Below are positions 35,631 to 47,519 of a DNA stretch of 64,000 nucleotides, in pieces. Position numbers and translations under genes: made by a program. The stretch's first letter is position 1. Every line of letters starts with the position of its first letter. The DNA comes from Microbispora corallina. Lineage in GTDB: Bacteria; Actinomycetota; Actinomycetes; Streptosporangiales; Streptosporangiaceae. The notes beneath the pieces were generated by a model, which did no database searches, had not been told where the DNA came from, and worked only from the letters and a program-made list of their open reading frames with translations. Where the stretch lies: NCBI RefSeq assembly GCF_016863035.1, contig NZ_BOOC01000018.1, positions 62,001 through 126,000 of the forward strand, given 5' to 3'.

Positions 35631-37178
35631 TCAGACCTCGGCGTACGCGAGGCTCGGCGCGCGCCGGACCAGCAGGGCGCGGCGCAGGTAGACCCACCAG
35701 GTGACGCCGGCGAGCAGCACGTACGCCCCGGCGAACACCCACAGAGCGGGCAGCGACCAGCTCGCGTGCTCCTGGGCGACGCGGGCCGCCACCGGGCCGG
35801 CCTTGCCCTTCATGGCCGCCGCGACGTCGAGGCTGGCCAGGCGGAACGCCTGCTGGATGAGGAAGCCGCCGAACGCCCCGATGGCCCCGGCGATGCCGAT
35901 GACCGCCGCGGCCCGCCGCTTGAAGGCCGTCACGGTCTCGGCCGGGTCGAGCCCCCGGGCGGCCGCCTCCTTGCGGCCGAGCTCGCCGAAGATGACCGGG
36001 ATCATCCGGTAGGTCGAACCGTTCCCGACGCCCGAGCAGGCGAAGACCACCATGTACGCCCCGAAGAACAGGGCGAACTGGTGCCGCTGCACCCCGGCGG
36101 CCGCGGCCATCGTGGCCAGCACCATCCCGGCGAACACGGCGAGCGTCACCCGGGCGCCGCCGAAGCGGTCGGACAGCCAGCCGCCGAACGGCCGGGCGGC
36201 CGAGCCGACCAGCGCCCCGGCGAAGCCGAGCCCCGCGAGGTAGTCGCGGATGAACGCGTGCTGCGCCAGGAACTCGGGGAACGTCGTCTTGATCACCAGC
36301 GGCAGCGCGAACGAGAACCCGATGAACGAGCCGAACGTGCCGATGTACAGCGCCGACACGATCCACGTCTGCCCATGCCGCAGCGCCGACGCGTACGCCC
36401 GGGTGTCGGCCTTCGCCTCCGTCAGGCTGTCCATGAACAGCCACGCGCACACCCCGGCGACCACGATGAACGGCATCCACATCAGACCGGCGTAGGCCAG
36501 GTGGACCTGCTTGCCGACCAGCGCCTTCGGCACGCCGACGATGACGACCAGCGGGACGAGCAGCTGCACCACGGCGACGCCGAGGTTGCCCCCGGCGGCG
36601 TTCAGGCCGAGCGCGAAGCCCTTGCGCCGCTCGGGATAGAAGAACGAGATGTTCGCCATCGACGAGGAGAAGTTGCCGCCGCCGACCCCGGCCACCCCCG
36701 CGCAGGCGAGCAGCACGGCGAACTGGGTGCCGTGCGGCTGCGCGGCCAGCCAGCCGCTCGGCACGACGAACGCCAGCAGCGAGGTCGGGATCAGCAGCAT
36801 CGCCGCCGAGACCGTCGTCCAGGCCCGGCCGCCGAAGCGCGGCACGGCGAACGTGTAGGGGATCCGGATGGCCGCGCCGATCAGGTTCGGCAGCGAGACC
36901 AGCCAGAACGACTCCGACACGCTCATCGGCAGCCCGGCCGCCGGCAGGCTGAGCACCACCACCGACCACAGCACCCAGATGGCGAAGCCGATGTGCTCGG
37001 TGAAGACCGAGAAGGCCAGGTTGCGCCGGGCCACCCGCCGCCCCGTGGTCTCCCAGAACTCCTCGTCCTCCGGATCCCAGCGCTCGATCCACCTCCGGCC
37101 GCGCGGGGCGGCCGCCGTCGTCGTGTCCATGCCGATCTCCTCGTCGGTCGGGTCCGTCAGTCCTTCATGGGTGTTCAT
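35631..37178 (-). CDS. narK: NarK-type nitrate/nitrite transporter
   Basis: 515-residue MFS nitrate/nitrite porter, 12 helices with a ~70-residue N-terminal cytoplasmic extension (RRWIERWDPEDEEFWETTG), characteristic of actinobacterial NarK/NasA-type proteins. Nitrate signature region GVGGGNFSSSMANISFFYPERRKG is present. The start overlaps the nasB stop (ATGA). Downstream, the PLP-enzyme gene begins after 21 bases. It imports nitrate or moves nitrite; direction cannot be told from sequence. Confidence 0.92.
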   Translation of the reverse strand: MNTHEGLTDPTDEEIGMDTTTAAAPRGRRWIERWDPEDEEFWETTGRRVARRNLAFSVFTEHIGFAIWVLWSVVVLSLPAAGLPMSVSESFWLVSLPNLIGAAIRIPYTFAVPRFGGRAWTTVSAAMLLIPTSLLAFVVPSGWLAAQPHGTQFAVLLACAGVAGVGGGNFSSSMANISFFYPERRKGFALGLNAAGGNLGVAVVQLLVPLVVIVGVPKALVGKQVHLAYAGLMWMPFIVVAGVCAWLFMDSLTEAKADTRAYASALRHGQTWIVSALYIGTFGSFIGFSFALPLVIKTTFPEFLAQHAFIRDYLAGLGFAGALVGSAARPFGGWLSDRFGGARVTLAVFAGMVLATMAAAAGVQRHQFALFFGAYMVVFACSGVGNGSTYRMIPVIFGELGRKEAAARGLDPAETVTAFKRRAAAVIGIAGAIGAFGGFLIQQAFRLASLDVAAAMKGKAGPVAARVAQEHASWSLPALWVFAGAYVLLAGVTWWVYLRRALLVRRAPSLAYAEV

Positions 37179-38629
37179 CGGGCCGTGGCGGGCTGGGCGG
37201 CGAGCCATCGGGCGACGCCCGCCACCGTGTCGCGGCAGGTGCCGCAGCCGGTCGTCGCCCGGGTCGCCGTGGCCAGCGCCGGGACGTCCGCCGCCCCCGC
37301 CCGCCACGCCGCGACCAGCCGCTCCTTGCTCACGGAGTTGCACCGGCAGACCACGCTCGACGCCGGCAGCGTCGCCGGGTCCGCGCCGCCGCCCCCGGCC
37401 GCGCCGTCGGGGAGGGCCCGGCCGAGCAGCAGCGCGAGCCGGTCGGCGGGCACCGGGATGCCGCCGTCGTAGAAGCGGGTGATCGCGGCGGCGGCGTCGG
37501 GCAGCCCGAGCGCGATGGCGCCCGCCACCCGCTCGTCGCGGACCACGAGCTTGGCGTAGCGCCCTCTCGCGGCGTCGGTGAGGCAGAGCACCTCGGTGTC
37601 CGGGTCGTCCGGCGCGGTGTGCACGTCGCCGAGCGCGGCCAGGTCGACCCCGCTCGCCTTGAGCCGGGTCACCACCGACGTCCCCCGGTACGGCGTGGCC
37701 TCGCCGAGCAGCAGCCCCGCGAGCGCCGCCGCCTGCTCCCAGGCCGGCTGGACGAGCCCGGAGACCGTGCCCGGGTGCCGGGCGCAGTCGCCGATGGCGC
37801 GGATGGCCGGGTCGCTCGTCCGCAGCTCGTCGTCCACGACGACGCCCCGGTCGACCTCCAGCCCGGCGGCCTCCGCCAGGCCGGTCTCGGGCCGCACCCC
37901 GGCCGACACGACGACCAGGTCGGCGGGCACCAGGCCGTCGTCGAGCTTGAGCCCGTCGCCGGGGAGGTAGCGGACCGCCCGGGCGTTCAGCCGCACCCGG
38001 ACGCCGAGCCCGCGCAGCGTGCGCGCGAGCACGTCACCGGCTCCCCGGTCGAGCTGGCGTTCCATGAGGTGGGCCACCGGGTGGACCACGGTGACGGGGA
38101 CGCCCCGGCCGGCCAGCCCGCGGGCCGCCTCCAGGCCGAGCAGCCCGCCGCCGAGCACGGCCACCTCGGCGCCGTCGCGCGCCGCCGCCTCGATCCGCGC
38201 GCAGTCGTCCAGGGTGCGGAACGTCTCGACGCCCGGCGCGGGCGCGCCGTCGTCGGCGAGCAGCCCCTCCACCGGCGGCACCCACGCGCGGGCCCCGGTG
38301 GCCAGGACGAGCACGTCGTAGGCGACCGTCGTCCCGTCGTCCAGCAGCGCCTCCCGGCGGTCGCGGTCGACCGCGACCACGTCGCGGCCCCTCCGCAGGT
38401 CGACGCCGTGCCCGGCCGCCCACGCCTCGTCCTGCAGCCGGACCGACGCGGGCGACATCGCACCCGCCAGGACGGCGGACAGCAGCACCCGGTTGTACGG
38501 CAGGTGGGGCTCCCGGCCGGCCGCGACGACGGCCAGCCGGTCCCCCCGCGGGTCGCGGCGGCGGATCTCCTCGGCCAGCCGGGCGCCGGCCATGCCGTAC
38601 CCCGCGATCAGCACCGTTCGCCGTCTCAT
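37175..38629 (-). CDS. nasB: Assimilatory nitrate reductase electron-transfer subunit
   Basis: 484-residue FAD/NAD(P)H oxidoreductase with a C-terminal BFD-like [2Fe-2S] domain. FAD motif GYGMAGARLAEEI is at the N-terminus, NAD motif AVLGGGLLGLEAARGL in the middle, and the cluster cysteines are in VCRCNSVS and TGCGTCRD near the C-terminus. This is the arrangement of the Bacillus NasB N-terminal part and the diaphorase subunit that feeds NasA. It overlaps nasA upstream and narK downstream by 4 bases each. It lacks the sirohaem domain of NirB, so it is not a nitrite reductase. Confidence 0.88.
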   Translation of the reverse strand: MRRRTVLIAGYGMAGARLAEEIRRRDPRGDRLAVVAAGREPHLPYNRVLLSAVLAGAMSPASVRLQDEAWAAGHGVDLRRGRDVVAVDRDRREALLDDGTTVAYDVLVLATGARAWVPPVEGLLADDGAPAPGVETFRTLDDCARIEAAARDGAEVAVLGGGLLGLEAARGLAGRGVPVTVVHPVAHLMERQLDRGAGDVLARTLRGLGVRVRLNARAVRYLPGDGLKLDDGLVPADLVVVSAGVRPETGLAEAAGLEVDRGVVVDDELRTSDPAIRAIGDCARHPGTVSGLVQPAWEQAAALAGLLLGEATPYRGTSVVTRLKASGVDLAALGDVHTAPDDPDTEVLCLTDAARGRYAKLVVRDERVAGAIALGLPDAAAAITRFYDGGIPVPADRLALLLGRALPDGAAGGGGADPATLPASSVVCRCNSVSKERLVAAWRAGAADVPALATATRATTGCGTCRDTVAGVARWLAAQPATAR

Positions 38630-40773
38630 GACCGGGCCTCCCTCGCGGGCGAGAGCCGTACGGCGCAGACCTTGAACTCGGGCATCCGGCTGACCGGGTC
38701 GAGCGCCGGGTTGGTCAGCAGGTTGGCCCGCTGGTCGCCGGGGAAGTGGAACGGCAGGAACACCACGTCGGCCGGCAGCGAGTCGACGCACCGGACCCGG
38801 ACGACGACCTTCCCGCGCCGCGAGGTGACCGCGGCCAGGGCGCCGTCGGCGAGCCCGGCCCGGCCGGCCGTGTCGGGGTGCGCCTCGACGTACCCCTCGG
38901 GGACGGCCGCCCGCAGTTCCTCCACCCGCCGGGTCTGCGCGCCGGACTGGTAGTGCTGGAGCACCCGGCCGGTGACGGCGTGCAGGGGGAACTCGGCGTC
39001 CGGCGGCTCGGCCGGACCCGTGTGGTCGACGGCCGCGAAGCGGGCCAGGCCGTCGGGGTGGGCGAACCGGTCGAGGAACAGCCGGGGCGTCCCGGGATGG
39101 TCCTCGGCGGGGACCGGCCAGTGCAGGGCCTCCCCCGCGCGCAGCCGGTCGTAGGTCACGCCCGAGTAGTCCGCGGGCCCGCCGGCCGAGGCCGCCCGCA
39201 GCTCCGCGAACACCGCCTCGGGATCGGCGGGGAACCGCTCCGGCGGCTGCCCCAGCCGTACGGCGAGGCCGTGGAGCACCTCCAGGTCGGTCCGCGCCCC
39301 GGCGGGGGGCGGCAGCGCCCGGCGGCGCAGCAGGACGCGCCCCTCCAGGTTGGTGAGCGTGCCGTCCTCCTCGGCCCACTGAGTCACCGGCAGCACCACG
39401 TCGGCGGCGAGCGCCGTCTCCGACAGCACGATGTCGGCCACGACCAGCAGGTCGAGCGCCGCCAGCCGGTCGGCCACGCGACGCGCGTGCGGGGCCGACA
39501 CGACGGGGTTGCTGCCGAAGACGAGCAGCGCGGACGGCCCGCCGGGCGTGCCGAGCGCGTCGAGCAGCTCGTAGGCCGAGCGGCCTGGCCCCGGCAGCGC
39601 GTCCGGGTGGACGCCCCAGACGCGGGCGACGTGCGCCCGGGCGGCCGGGTCGTCGATCCGCCGGTAGCCGGGCAGCTGGTCGGCCTTCTGCCCGTGCTCG
39701 CGGCCGCCCTGGCCGTTGCCCTGCCCGGTGAGACAGCCCCAGCCGGAGCCGGGACGCCCCGGCAGTCCGAGGGCGAGGGCCAGGTTGATCCAGGCGCCGG
39801 CCGTGTCGACGCCGGTGGCGTGCTGCTCGACGCCGCGGCCGGTCAGCACGTACGCGCCGGACGCCCCGGCCAGCAGGGCGGCCGCCCGCCGCTGGTCGGC
39901 CGCCGCCACACCGGTCACCCGCTCGGCGCGCTCGGGCCACCAGGCCGCGGCGAGCCGCCACGCGTCGTCGAACCCGGCCGTGCGGTCCCGGACGTAGTCG
40001 CGGTCGAGATGCCCGTCCGCGACGGCGGCGTGCAGGATGCCGAGGGCCAGCGCGAGGTCGGTGCCGGGGGCGGGCGCCAGGTGCAGGGCGGCCCGCTCGG
40101 CGGTCGGGGTGCGCCGGGGGTCGACGACGATCAGGCCGCCGGCCTCGGCCGCCCGGCGCAGGTGGGACAGGAACGGCGGCATGGTCTCGGCCGGGTTGGC
40201 CCCGGCGAGCAGCACGACGTCGGCGCCGTCCAGGTCGGTGACCGGGAACGGCAGCCCGCGGTCGAGCCCGAAGGCCCGGTTGGCCGCGGCGGCGGCCGAC
40301 GACATGCAGAACCTGCCGTTGTAGTCCACCTGCGAGGTGCCCACGGCCACCCGGGCGAACTTGCCGAGCAGGTAGGCCTTCTCGTTCGTGAGCCCGCCGC
40401 CGCCGAAGAGCGCGACGGCGTCCGGCCCCCGCTCGTCGACGATCTCCCGCAGCCGTCCGGCGACGAGGCCGAGCGCCTCGTCCCAGCTCGCGGGCCGCAG
40501 GACGCCGCCCGAGCGGACGAGCGGGGTGGTGAGCCGGGCGGGCGAGCCCAGCAGGGCGGCCGAGGTCCAGCCCTTCTGGCACAGGCCGCCGCCGTTCGTC
40601 GGGAAGTCCCGGGGACGTACCCGGACCGAGGTGCGCCCGGCCGGGGACAGGGACATGCCGCACTGCAGCGCGCAGTACGGGCAGTGCGAGTCGGTGGGGA
40701 CGTCGATGGACCTGTCGGGGCGGGGGTCGCGGGCGGCGGACGCGGCGACCACGGGGAGCGGGGCCGTGCGCAT
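38626..40773 (-). CDS. nasA: Assimilatory nitrate reductase catalytic subunit
   Basis: 715-residue molybdopterin oxidoreductase that reduces nitrate to nitrite. The [4Fe-4S] ligands are C31, C34, C38 and C65 (HCPYCALQCGM and GGLCQKGW). MGD-binding signatures GGGGLTNEKAYLLGK, LAGANPAETMP and TGRGVEQHATGVD are typical of NasA/NarB. No twin-arginine signal, so cytoplasmic. A strong ribosome-binding site GGAGGTGAG supports the ATG at 40773. It heads a four-gene unit nasA-nasB-narK-PLP. No nitrite reductase gene is in the window. Confidence 0.9.
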   Translation of the reverse strand: MRTAPLPVVAASAARDPRPDRSIDVPTDSHCPYCALQCGMSLSPAGRTSVRVRPRDFPTNGGGLCQKGWTSAALLGSPARLTTPLVRSGGVLRPASWDEALGLVAGRLREIVDERGPDAVALFGGGGLTNEKAYLLGKFARVAVGTSQVDYNGRFCMSSAAAAANRAFGLDRGLPFPVTDLDGADVVLLAGANPAETMPPFLSHLRRAAEAGGLIVVDPRRTPTAERAALHLAPAPGTDLALALGILHAAVADGHLDRDYVRDRTAGFDDAWRLAAAWWPERAERVTGVAAADQRRAAALLAGASGAYVLTGRGVEQHATGVDTAGAWINLALALGLPGRPGSGWGCLTGQGNGQGGREHGQKADQLPGYRRIDDPAARAHVARVWGVHPDALPGPGRSAYELLDALGTPGGPSALLVFGSNPVVSAPHARRVADRLAALDLLVVADIVLSETALAADVVLPVTQWAEEDGTLTNLEGRVLLRRRALPPPAGARTDLEVLHGLAVRLGQPPERFPADPEAVFAELRAASAGGPADYSGVTYDRLRAGEALHWPVPAEDHPGTPRLFLDRFAHPDGLARFAAVDHTGPAEPPDAEFPLHAVTGRVLQHYQSGAQTRRVEELRAAVPEGYVEAHPDTAGRAGLADGALAAVTSRRGKVVVRVRCVDSLPADVVFLPFHFPGDQRANLLTNPALDPVSRMPEFKVCAVRLSPAREARS

Positions 40774-40830
40774 CGGACTCACCTCCGGTCCGGCGAAATC
40801 GGGCGGGGGCCGGGCGAACAGGGCGAACCG

Positions 40831-40864
40831 GCCTCCGGCGCGGCGTGAAGGCCGAGCCGGAGGC
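40831..40864. terminator. Hairpin between DAHP synthase and nasA
   Basis: Inverted repeat GCCTCCGGC (40831-40839) and GCCGGAGGC (40856-40864) with a 16-base loop, directly after the DAHP synthase gene on the minus strand. It likely ends that transcript before nasA. Confidence 0.6.
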
Positions 40865-40889
40865 GGGGTCCGGTGGGGTGCTGCGGCGG

Positions 40890-41972
40890 TCAGACGACGT
40901 CGCCGGTCAGCACGTCGTGGATCTGCGAGTAGTCGGCGGCCGGGCCGATGCCGAGGCGGCGGCCGAGGCCGAGCGCGAGCGAGTCCAGCCGCCCCATGAT
41001 CCGGCCGAAGTCGGCCGGGAGCAGCGCCTGCTTGCCGTCGCAGAGGGCCTGCTGCGGCTGCACGTGCACGTCGATGAGGAGGGCGTCCGCGCCCGCGGCC
41101 ACGGCGGCCAGCGTGAGCGGCTCGATGAGCTCGGGCACGCCGAGAGAGTGGCTGGGGTCGACCATCACGGGCACGTGGGTGCGCCGCTTGAGCAGCGCCA
41201 CCGCCGACAGGTCGAGGGTGAACCGGGTGGACCCCTCGAAGGTCCGGATGCCGCGCTCGCACAGCACGAGCTGGTCGTTGCCCTCGGCCAGGATGTACTC
41301 CCCGGCCGTCAGCAGCTCCTCGACCGAGCAGCCGAAGCCGCGCTTGAGCACGACCGGCATCCCGGTGCGGCCCACCTCGCTGAGCAGGGAGAAGTTCTGC
41401 ATGTTGCGGGTGCCGATCTGGAACGCGTCGGTCACCTCGGCCATGCGGTCCACGTGCCGGGGGTCGACCACCTCGGTCAGGATCGGCAGCCCGGTCTCCT
41501 CCCTGGCCTCGGCCAGCAGCTCCAGCCCGGCCCACTTGAGGCCCTGGAAGGAGTACGGCGTGGTCCGGGGCTTGAACGCGCCGCCCCGCAGGCCGACCGC
41601 GCCGTGGCCGGCGACGGCGTTGGCCGTGGACAGCATCTGCTCCCGGTTCTCCACCGCGCACGGGCCGGCGAAGACGGCGATGTCCCCGTCCCCGATGACG
41701 GCCGAGCCGATGGACACCCGGGTCCCCGACGGGACCAGCTCGCGCCTGCCCAGCCGGAAGCCGCCGCTCGCGCGGACCGTATGCGTGGGCCGCGGCAGGT
41801 CCTCCGGCGCCGGGAGCAGGGTGGCGGGGCCCTGGGCCACCATCACGTCCACGGCTCCCAGCCGGTAGGTCGTGGCCGTCGTACCGGTGGAGTCGAAGTG
41901 CTGTGTCCACCCGTCGATGCCGGACCGGTCGACCTTCGAATCGAACACGAGCAGCAGCTCGGCGTCACTCAT
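40890..41972 (-). CDS. aroF: DAHP synthase (type I beta, KDO8P-like)
   Basis: 360-residue 3-deoxy-7-phosphoheptulonate synthase, first step of the shikimate pathway, joining phosphoenolpyruvate and erythrose-4-phosphate. Blocks GPCAVENREQM, RGGAFKPRTTPYSFQG, QIGTRNMQNF, VLKRGF and DPSHSLG are present, with an N-terminal ~70-residue ferredoxin-like regulatory domain. Actinomycete primary metabolism usually uses the type II enzyme, so a cluster copy of this type probably raises chorismate supply for the pap genes. It is flanked by hairpins on both sides. Confidence 0.92.
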   Translation of the reverse strand: MSDAELLLVFDSKVDRSGIDGWTQHFDSTGTTATTYRLGAVDVMVAQGPATLLPAPEDLPRPTHTVRASGGFRLGRRELVPSGTRVSIGSAVIGDGDIAVFAGPCAVENREQMLSTANAVAGHGAVGLRGGAFKPRTTPYSFQGLKWAGLELLAEAREETGLPILTEVVDPRHVDRMAEVTDAFQIGTRNMQNFSLLSEVGRTGMPVVLKRGFGCSVEELLTAGEYILAEGNDQLVLCERGIRTFEGSTRFTLDLSAVALLKRRTHVPVMVDPSHSLGVPELIEPLTLAAVAAGADALLIDVHVQPQQALCDGKQALLPADFGRIMGRLDSLALGLGRRLGIGPAADYSQIHDVLTGDVV

Positions 41973-42025
41973 GGGAATCCTCTCCGCATCGGTGTGAGGG
42001 CATCGGGTCGTTGTCGGGGGCGGGA

Positions 42026-42055
42026 CCCGGGCCCGGCGTCGCCGCCGGGCCCGGG
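42026..42055. terminator. 13-bp GC hairpin after the AMP-ligase gene
   Basis: Perfect stem CCCGGGCCCGGCG (42026-42038) with CGCCGGGCCCGGG (42043-42055) and a 4-base loop. It lies 8 bases after the ligase stop on the minus strand and 54 bases before the DAHP synthase start. Probably a terminator or attenuator. Confidence 0.75.
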
Positions 42056-42062
42056 CGGGCGA

Positions 42063-43748
42063 TCACACGAACACGTCGTTGAGGATCGTGCCGATGGACT
42101 TGCCGCCGCCCTCGCGGATGTAGGTCGACAGCGAGCTGTACTTCTCGCGGAGACGGCGCTTGAGGACCTTGCCGGTGACGCCGACCGGGAAGTCCTCCTC
42201 GCTCCTGGCGACCTCGAGCATGGTGAGCTCGGGGTGCCCGGCGGCCCGCAGGGCCTCGTTCGCCTCGTTGAGCAGCTTCTGCGCGTCCGGCCTGGCGGCG
42301 CTGGAGGTGACGACCGCCACCGGGGCCGTGCGGCCGCGGTGGATGCCGGCGACGACGGCGACGTCGAGGACCTCGGGCAGCTCGTTGAGCATGAGCTCCT
42401 CCATGAAGACCGAGTAGCCGGTGCCCGTCGGGGTCTCGATGGCGTCCACGGCGCGGTCGACCTGGAAGTAGTTGCCGGCCTCGTCGCGGTAGGCCATGTC
42501 GCCGGTGAGCCAGAAGCCCGACAGCTTGCTGCGGTAGGTCGTGTCGGAGTCGCTCCAGTAGCCCGCGGTGATGGCCGGGCCCTTGGCGCCGAGCAGGCCG
42601 ACCTCGTTGACGTCGGCCTCCGTGCCGTCCCTGCGCAGGACGGCCACCTCGGCGACGCCGACGGGCTTGCCCACGCAGCGGTCGTTGCGCTCGTCGGCCA
42701 GCGTGCGGACCTTGAGCAGGACGCCCCAGCCGAGCTCGGTGGTGCCGAGCCGGTCGAAGAACGAGGCGGGCGCCCGGTCGGCGCTGCGCATGCCGAGGAT
42801 CGTCTTGATGTGCTTCTCGTGGACGGCGTCGCCGATGGAGATCCACACGTTGACCGAGTCGATCGCGCCGGCGGGCAGGTCGGCCGCCGCCAGCTCGGCG
42901 TACGCGTGGCCGAAGGCCATGACCGTCGTGGGGCGGTACTTCTCCACGGCCTTGGCGAGCTCCGGGCCGCTCGTGTCGTACCAGGGGACGAGCGGGGTGC
43001 CGCCCAGCACGGCGTACGTGGAGTAGGCGATGCAGCCGAGGTGCGACTGCGGCAGCGCGGTCATCATGATGGCGCCGGGCTGCTCGTGGTGGTCCACGAG
43101 GCGGAAGCGCGGCCCGGCCACACACGACCGGTGGGTCTGGATGACCGGCTTCGGCCGCCCGGTGGTGCCGGACGAGTGCAGGATCGAGACCGGGTCCTCG
43201 TCCACGTGGCGGAACCGGGCCTCCTGGGGGAGCTTTGCGGGCGGGGGGGCCGGCAGCTCCTCGGCCACCTGCGTCCACCGCAGGCCCGGCAGCAGGTGGA
43301 ACTCCTCGCCGAGGATCTCCAGGTGGTCGAGGTCGGTGTAGACGCCGACCGGGTTCGTTTGCCGGCACAGCTCGGTCGCGATGTACCGGGAGGCCTTGCT
43401 GTTGACGAGCACCGCCACCGCGCCGATCTGCGCCAGCGCGTAGAAGTGCACCGAGTACGCGAACGAGTCGTGCAGGTAGATGGCCACCCGGTCGCGGGGC
43501 CGCACGCCCTGCTTGAGGTACCACACCGACCAGCTCTGCACGAGCTCGTCGAGGTCGAGCAGGCTCAGCTCGGTCCGCTGCTCGCCGCTGGGAACGGTCA
43601 GCGGGCGGCCCAGGTGGATGAACGGCAGCTCGGGGTGCGGGTTGGCCTCGATCGCCTTGGTCAGCAGGTTGCCGCCGCCGAGGTCCGGGTCGGCGGCCAG
43701 CCTGGCGCGCTGCTCCGGAGTGAGGACGGTCTCGTGGGACAGGGTCAT
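42063..43748 (-). CDS. AMP-forming acyl ligase of the pap operon
   Basis: 561-residue adenylate-forming enzyme (ANL superfamily). Core motifs are ILHSSGTTGRPKPV (A3), GYWSDSDTTYRSKLSGFWLTGD (A6-A7 region) and catalytic lysine in GVTGKVLKRRL. No carrier-protein domain is attached. Known relatives activate carboxylates with ATP for CoA or amide formation; a related branch (CreM type) activates nitrite for diazotisation of aryl amines. Its place directly after papC (5-base gap) suggests it acts on the amino-aromatic product. ATG at 43748 follows AAAGGTGAG. Which branch it belongs to needs a phylogeny. Confidence 0.85.
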   Translation of the reverse strand: MTLSHETVLTPEQRARLAADPDLGGGNLLTKAIEANPHPELPFIHLGRPLTVPSGEQRTELSLLDLDELVQSWSVWYLKQGVRPRDRVAIYLHDSFAYSVHFYALAQIGAVAVLVNSKASRYIATELCRQTNPVGVYTDLDHLEILGEEFHLLPGLRWTQVAEELPAPPPAKLPQEARFRHVDEDPVSILHSSGTTGRPKPVIQTHRSCVAGPRFRLVDHHEQPGAIMMTALPQSHLGCIAYSTYAVLGGTPLVPWYDTSGPELAKAVEKYRPTTVMAFGHAYAELAAADLPAGAIDSVNVWISIGDAVHEKHIKTILGMRSADRAPASFFDRLGTTELGWGVLLKVRTLADERNDRCVGKPVGVAEVAVLRRDGTEADVNEVGLLGAKGPAITAGYWSDSDTTYRSKLSGFWLTGDMAYRDEAGNYFQVDRAVDAIETPTGTGYSVFMEELMLNELPEVLDVAVVAGIHRGRTAPVAVVTSSAARPDAQKLLNEANEALRAAGHPELTMLEVARSEEDFPVGVTGKVLKRRLREKYSSLSTYIREGGGKSIGTILNDVFV

Positions 43749-43753
43749 CGTTC

Positions 43754-44710
43754 TCACCTTTCGGTCATTACTGACGGTTCAGAAACGTGTGTGGACAGGG
43801 CGTCGGGGTCGTAGGAGGACATGCCGCCGAACATCCGGGCGCACATGTCGCGGTAGAAGCCGAGATCGGGGCCGAGCAGCTCACGCAGCGAGCCGAGGGC
43901 GGCGGCGAACCGCTCCTCCCCCTCCCCCTCGACGAGGGCGGACAGGTCGCGGACGCCGGCCGCGAGCGCCTCGCGGGCCGCCGGCGCCTGCGGGTTCGCG
44001 GCCTGGACGTCCCAGTAGACCTCGGGCGTCCCGGACGCGATGCGGGCCAGCAGCGCGAGCAGGGTGGCGTGCGGCGGAGGGGCGACGGCGGCCAGCTCCG
44101 CCACCCCGACCCCGAGCCGGTCCAGCGCCAGCCCGAAGGCCAGCACGGCCGCGTGGGTGAGGGCCTGGGTGGCCGCCGCGAGCCGGTCGTGCTCGTCCTC
44201 CCTCACGAGGACGACCCGTCCGCCCCACGACCCGACCAGGTCCAGCAGCGTGCGGGCGCGGGGGCCGTCGTGGACCACGACCGCCGCGACCGGACGGCCC
44301 TCGAACCCGAGAGAGGGGGCGAACATCGGGTTCAGCGCGACCGCCTCGACGGCCGCGGCGCGGGCCCGGACCTCCCGGACGATCGGGCCCTTCACCGACA
44401 GCGTGTCGGCGAGCAGCGCGCCCGGCCGCATGGCCGCCGCCACCCCGGCGGCCGCCGTCAGCGCCACCGGCTCGGGGACGGCCAGCAGGACGAGGTCGGC
44501 GCGGCCGAACTCGGCCGCGAGCCCGCCGTCCGGGGCGGTGACGTCCCCCTTGAGGAACCGCGCCCCCGGGAGGCGCCCGGGGAGCGGCGCGGCGGCGTCG
44601 ACGACGAGCACGTCGGCGCCCGACCGGAGCAGCCGGTCGGCGAACAGCCCGCCGACCGCGCCGGCTCCGCCCACCACCACGCAGCGCCTCAGGGCTCCGG
44701 GCGCGTCCAT
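43754..44710 (-). CDS. papC: 4-amino-4-deoxyprephenate dehydrogenase-like
   Basis: 318-residue prephenate dehydrogenase-family protein. NAD-binding Rossmann start is VVVGGAGAVGGLFADRL, with LADTLSVKGP, ALNPMFAPSLGFEGRPV and HDRLAAATQALTHAAVL typical of TyrA/PapC. In the p-aminophenylalanine pathway PapC oxidatively decarboxylates 4-amino-4-deoxyprephenate to 4-aminophenylpyruvate. Assignment to PapC rather than TyrA rests on the neighbours: papA is 2 bases upstream and papB before that. No aminotransferase is adjacent, so the last step is presumably by a housekeeping enzyme. Confidence 0.85.
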   Translation of the reverse strand: MDAPGALRRCVVVGGAGAVGGLFADRLLRSGADVLVVDAAAPLPGRLPGARFLKGDVTAPDGGLAAEFGRADLVLLAVPEPVALTAAAGVAAAMRPGALLADTLSVKGPIVREVRARAAAVEAVALNPMFAPSLGFEGRPVAAVVVHDGPRARTLLDLVGSWGGRVVLVREDEHDRLAAATQALTHAAVLAFGLALDRLGVGVAELAAVAPPPHATLLALLARIASGTPEVYWDVQAANPQAPAAREALAAGVRDLSALVEGEGEERFAAALGSLRELLGPDLGFYRDMCARMFGGMSSYDPDALSTHVSEPSVMTER

Positions 44711-44712
44711 CG

Positions 44713-47155
<2,443 letters not shown>

Positions 47156-47519
47156 CTGACCAACCCTCCAATGAACGGAGTCGAATGGATCGCCGTCACG
47201 TTCCGGCGATTCAAGAATTCGCAGCGGGGAGGTGGTGTCACAACCCCTAACGACCCCACATGAATAGCCGTGGAAATCCGTCCGGAAAGGGCGCCGTCCG
47301 TCGGCCCGCCGATTCACCGGACCACCCCTCCGCACCCCCAGTCGACCCCTGCACCGCAGGTCGTAGGCCCTCGAAAGGGCCCGCACGGCACCGGAATCCG
47401 TTGACCCGCCGAGGCGGGGAATCGTAGCCTCCAGTCGGTAAAACGGTGCGGCACGGGAACGCGAAAGGCGCTCGCCGAAATCGGAGCCGCGAATGCACGT
47501 GAAAGGTGGCGGTGTCGAA
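47156..47519. promoter_or_regulatory. Divergent pap / ATP-grasp control region
   Basis: 364 bases without a gene. A plausible sigma-70-type promoter for the ATP-grasp gene is TTGACC (47401-47406), 18 bases, TAGCCT (47425-47430), about 90 bases upstream of the start. An inverted repeat GGCCCT-cga-AAGGGCC lies near 47366-47382. Toward papB is CCCCTAACGACCCC (47244-47257), which resembles the site at 24325-24338 upstream of ubiA. Confidence 0.4.

Noticed and set aside
37175..38629. NirB nitrite reductase
   Set aside because: It has the FAD and BFD-like parts but lacks the sirohaem and nitrite-reductase domains; at 484 residues it is too short.
37175..41910. Long extra frames reading through nasA and the DAHP synthase gene
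   Set aside because: They are arginine/proline-rich shadows of recognisable proteins in other frames.
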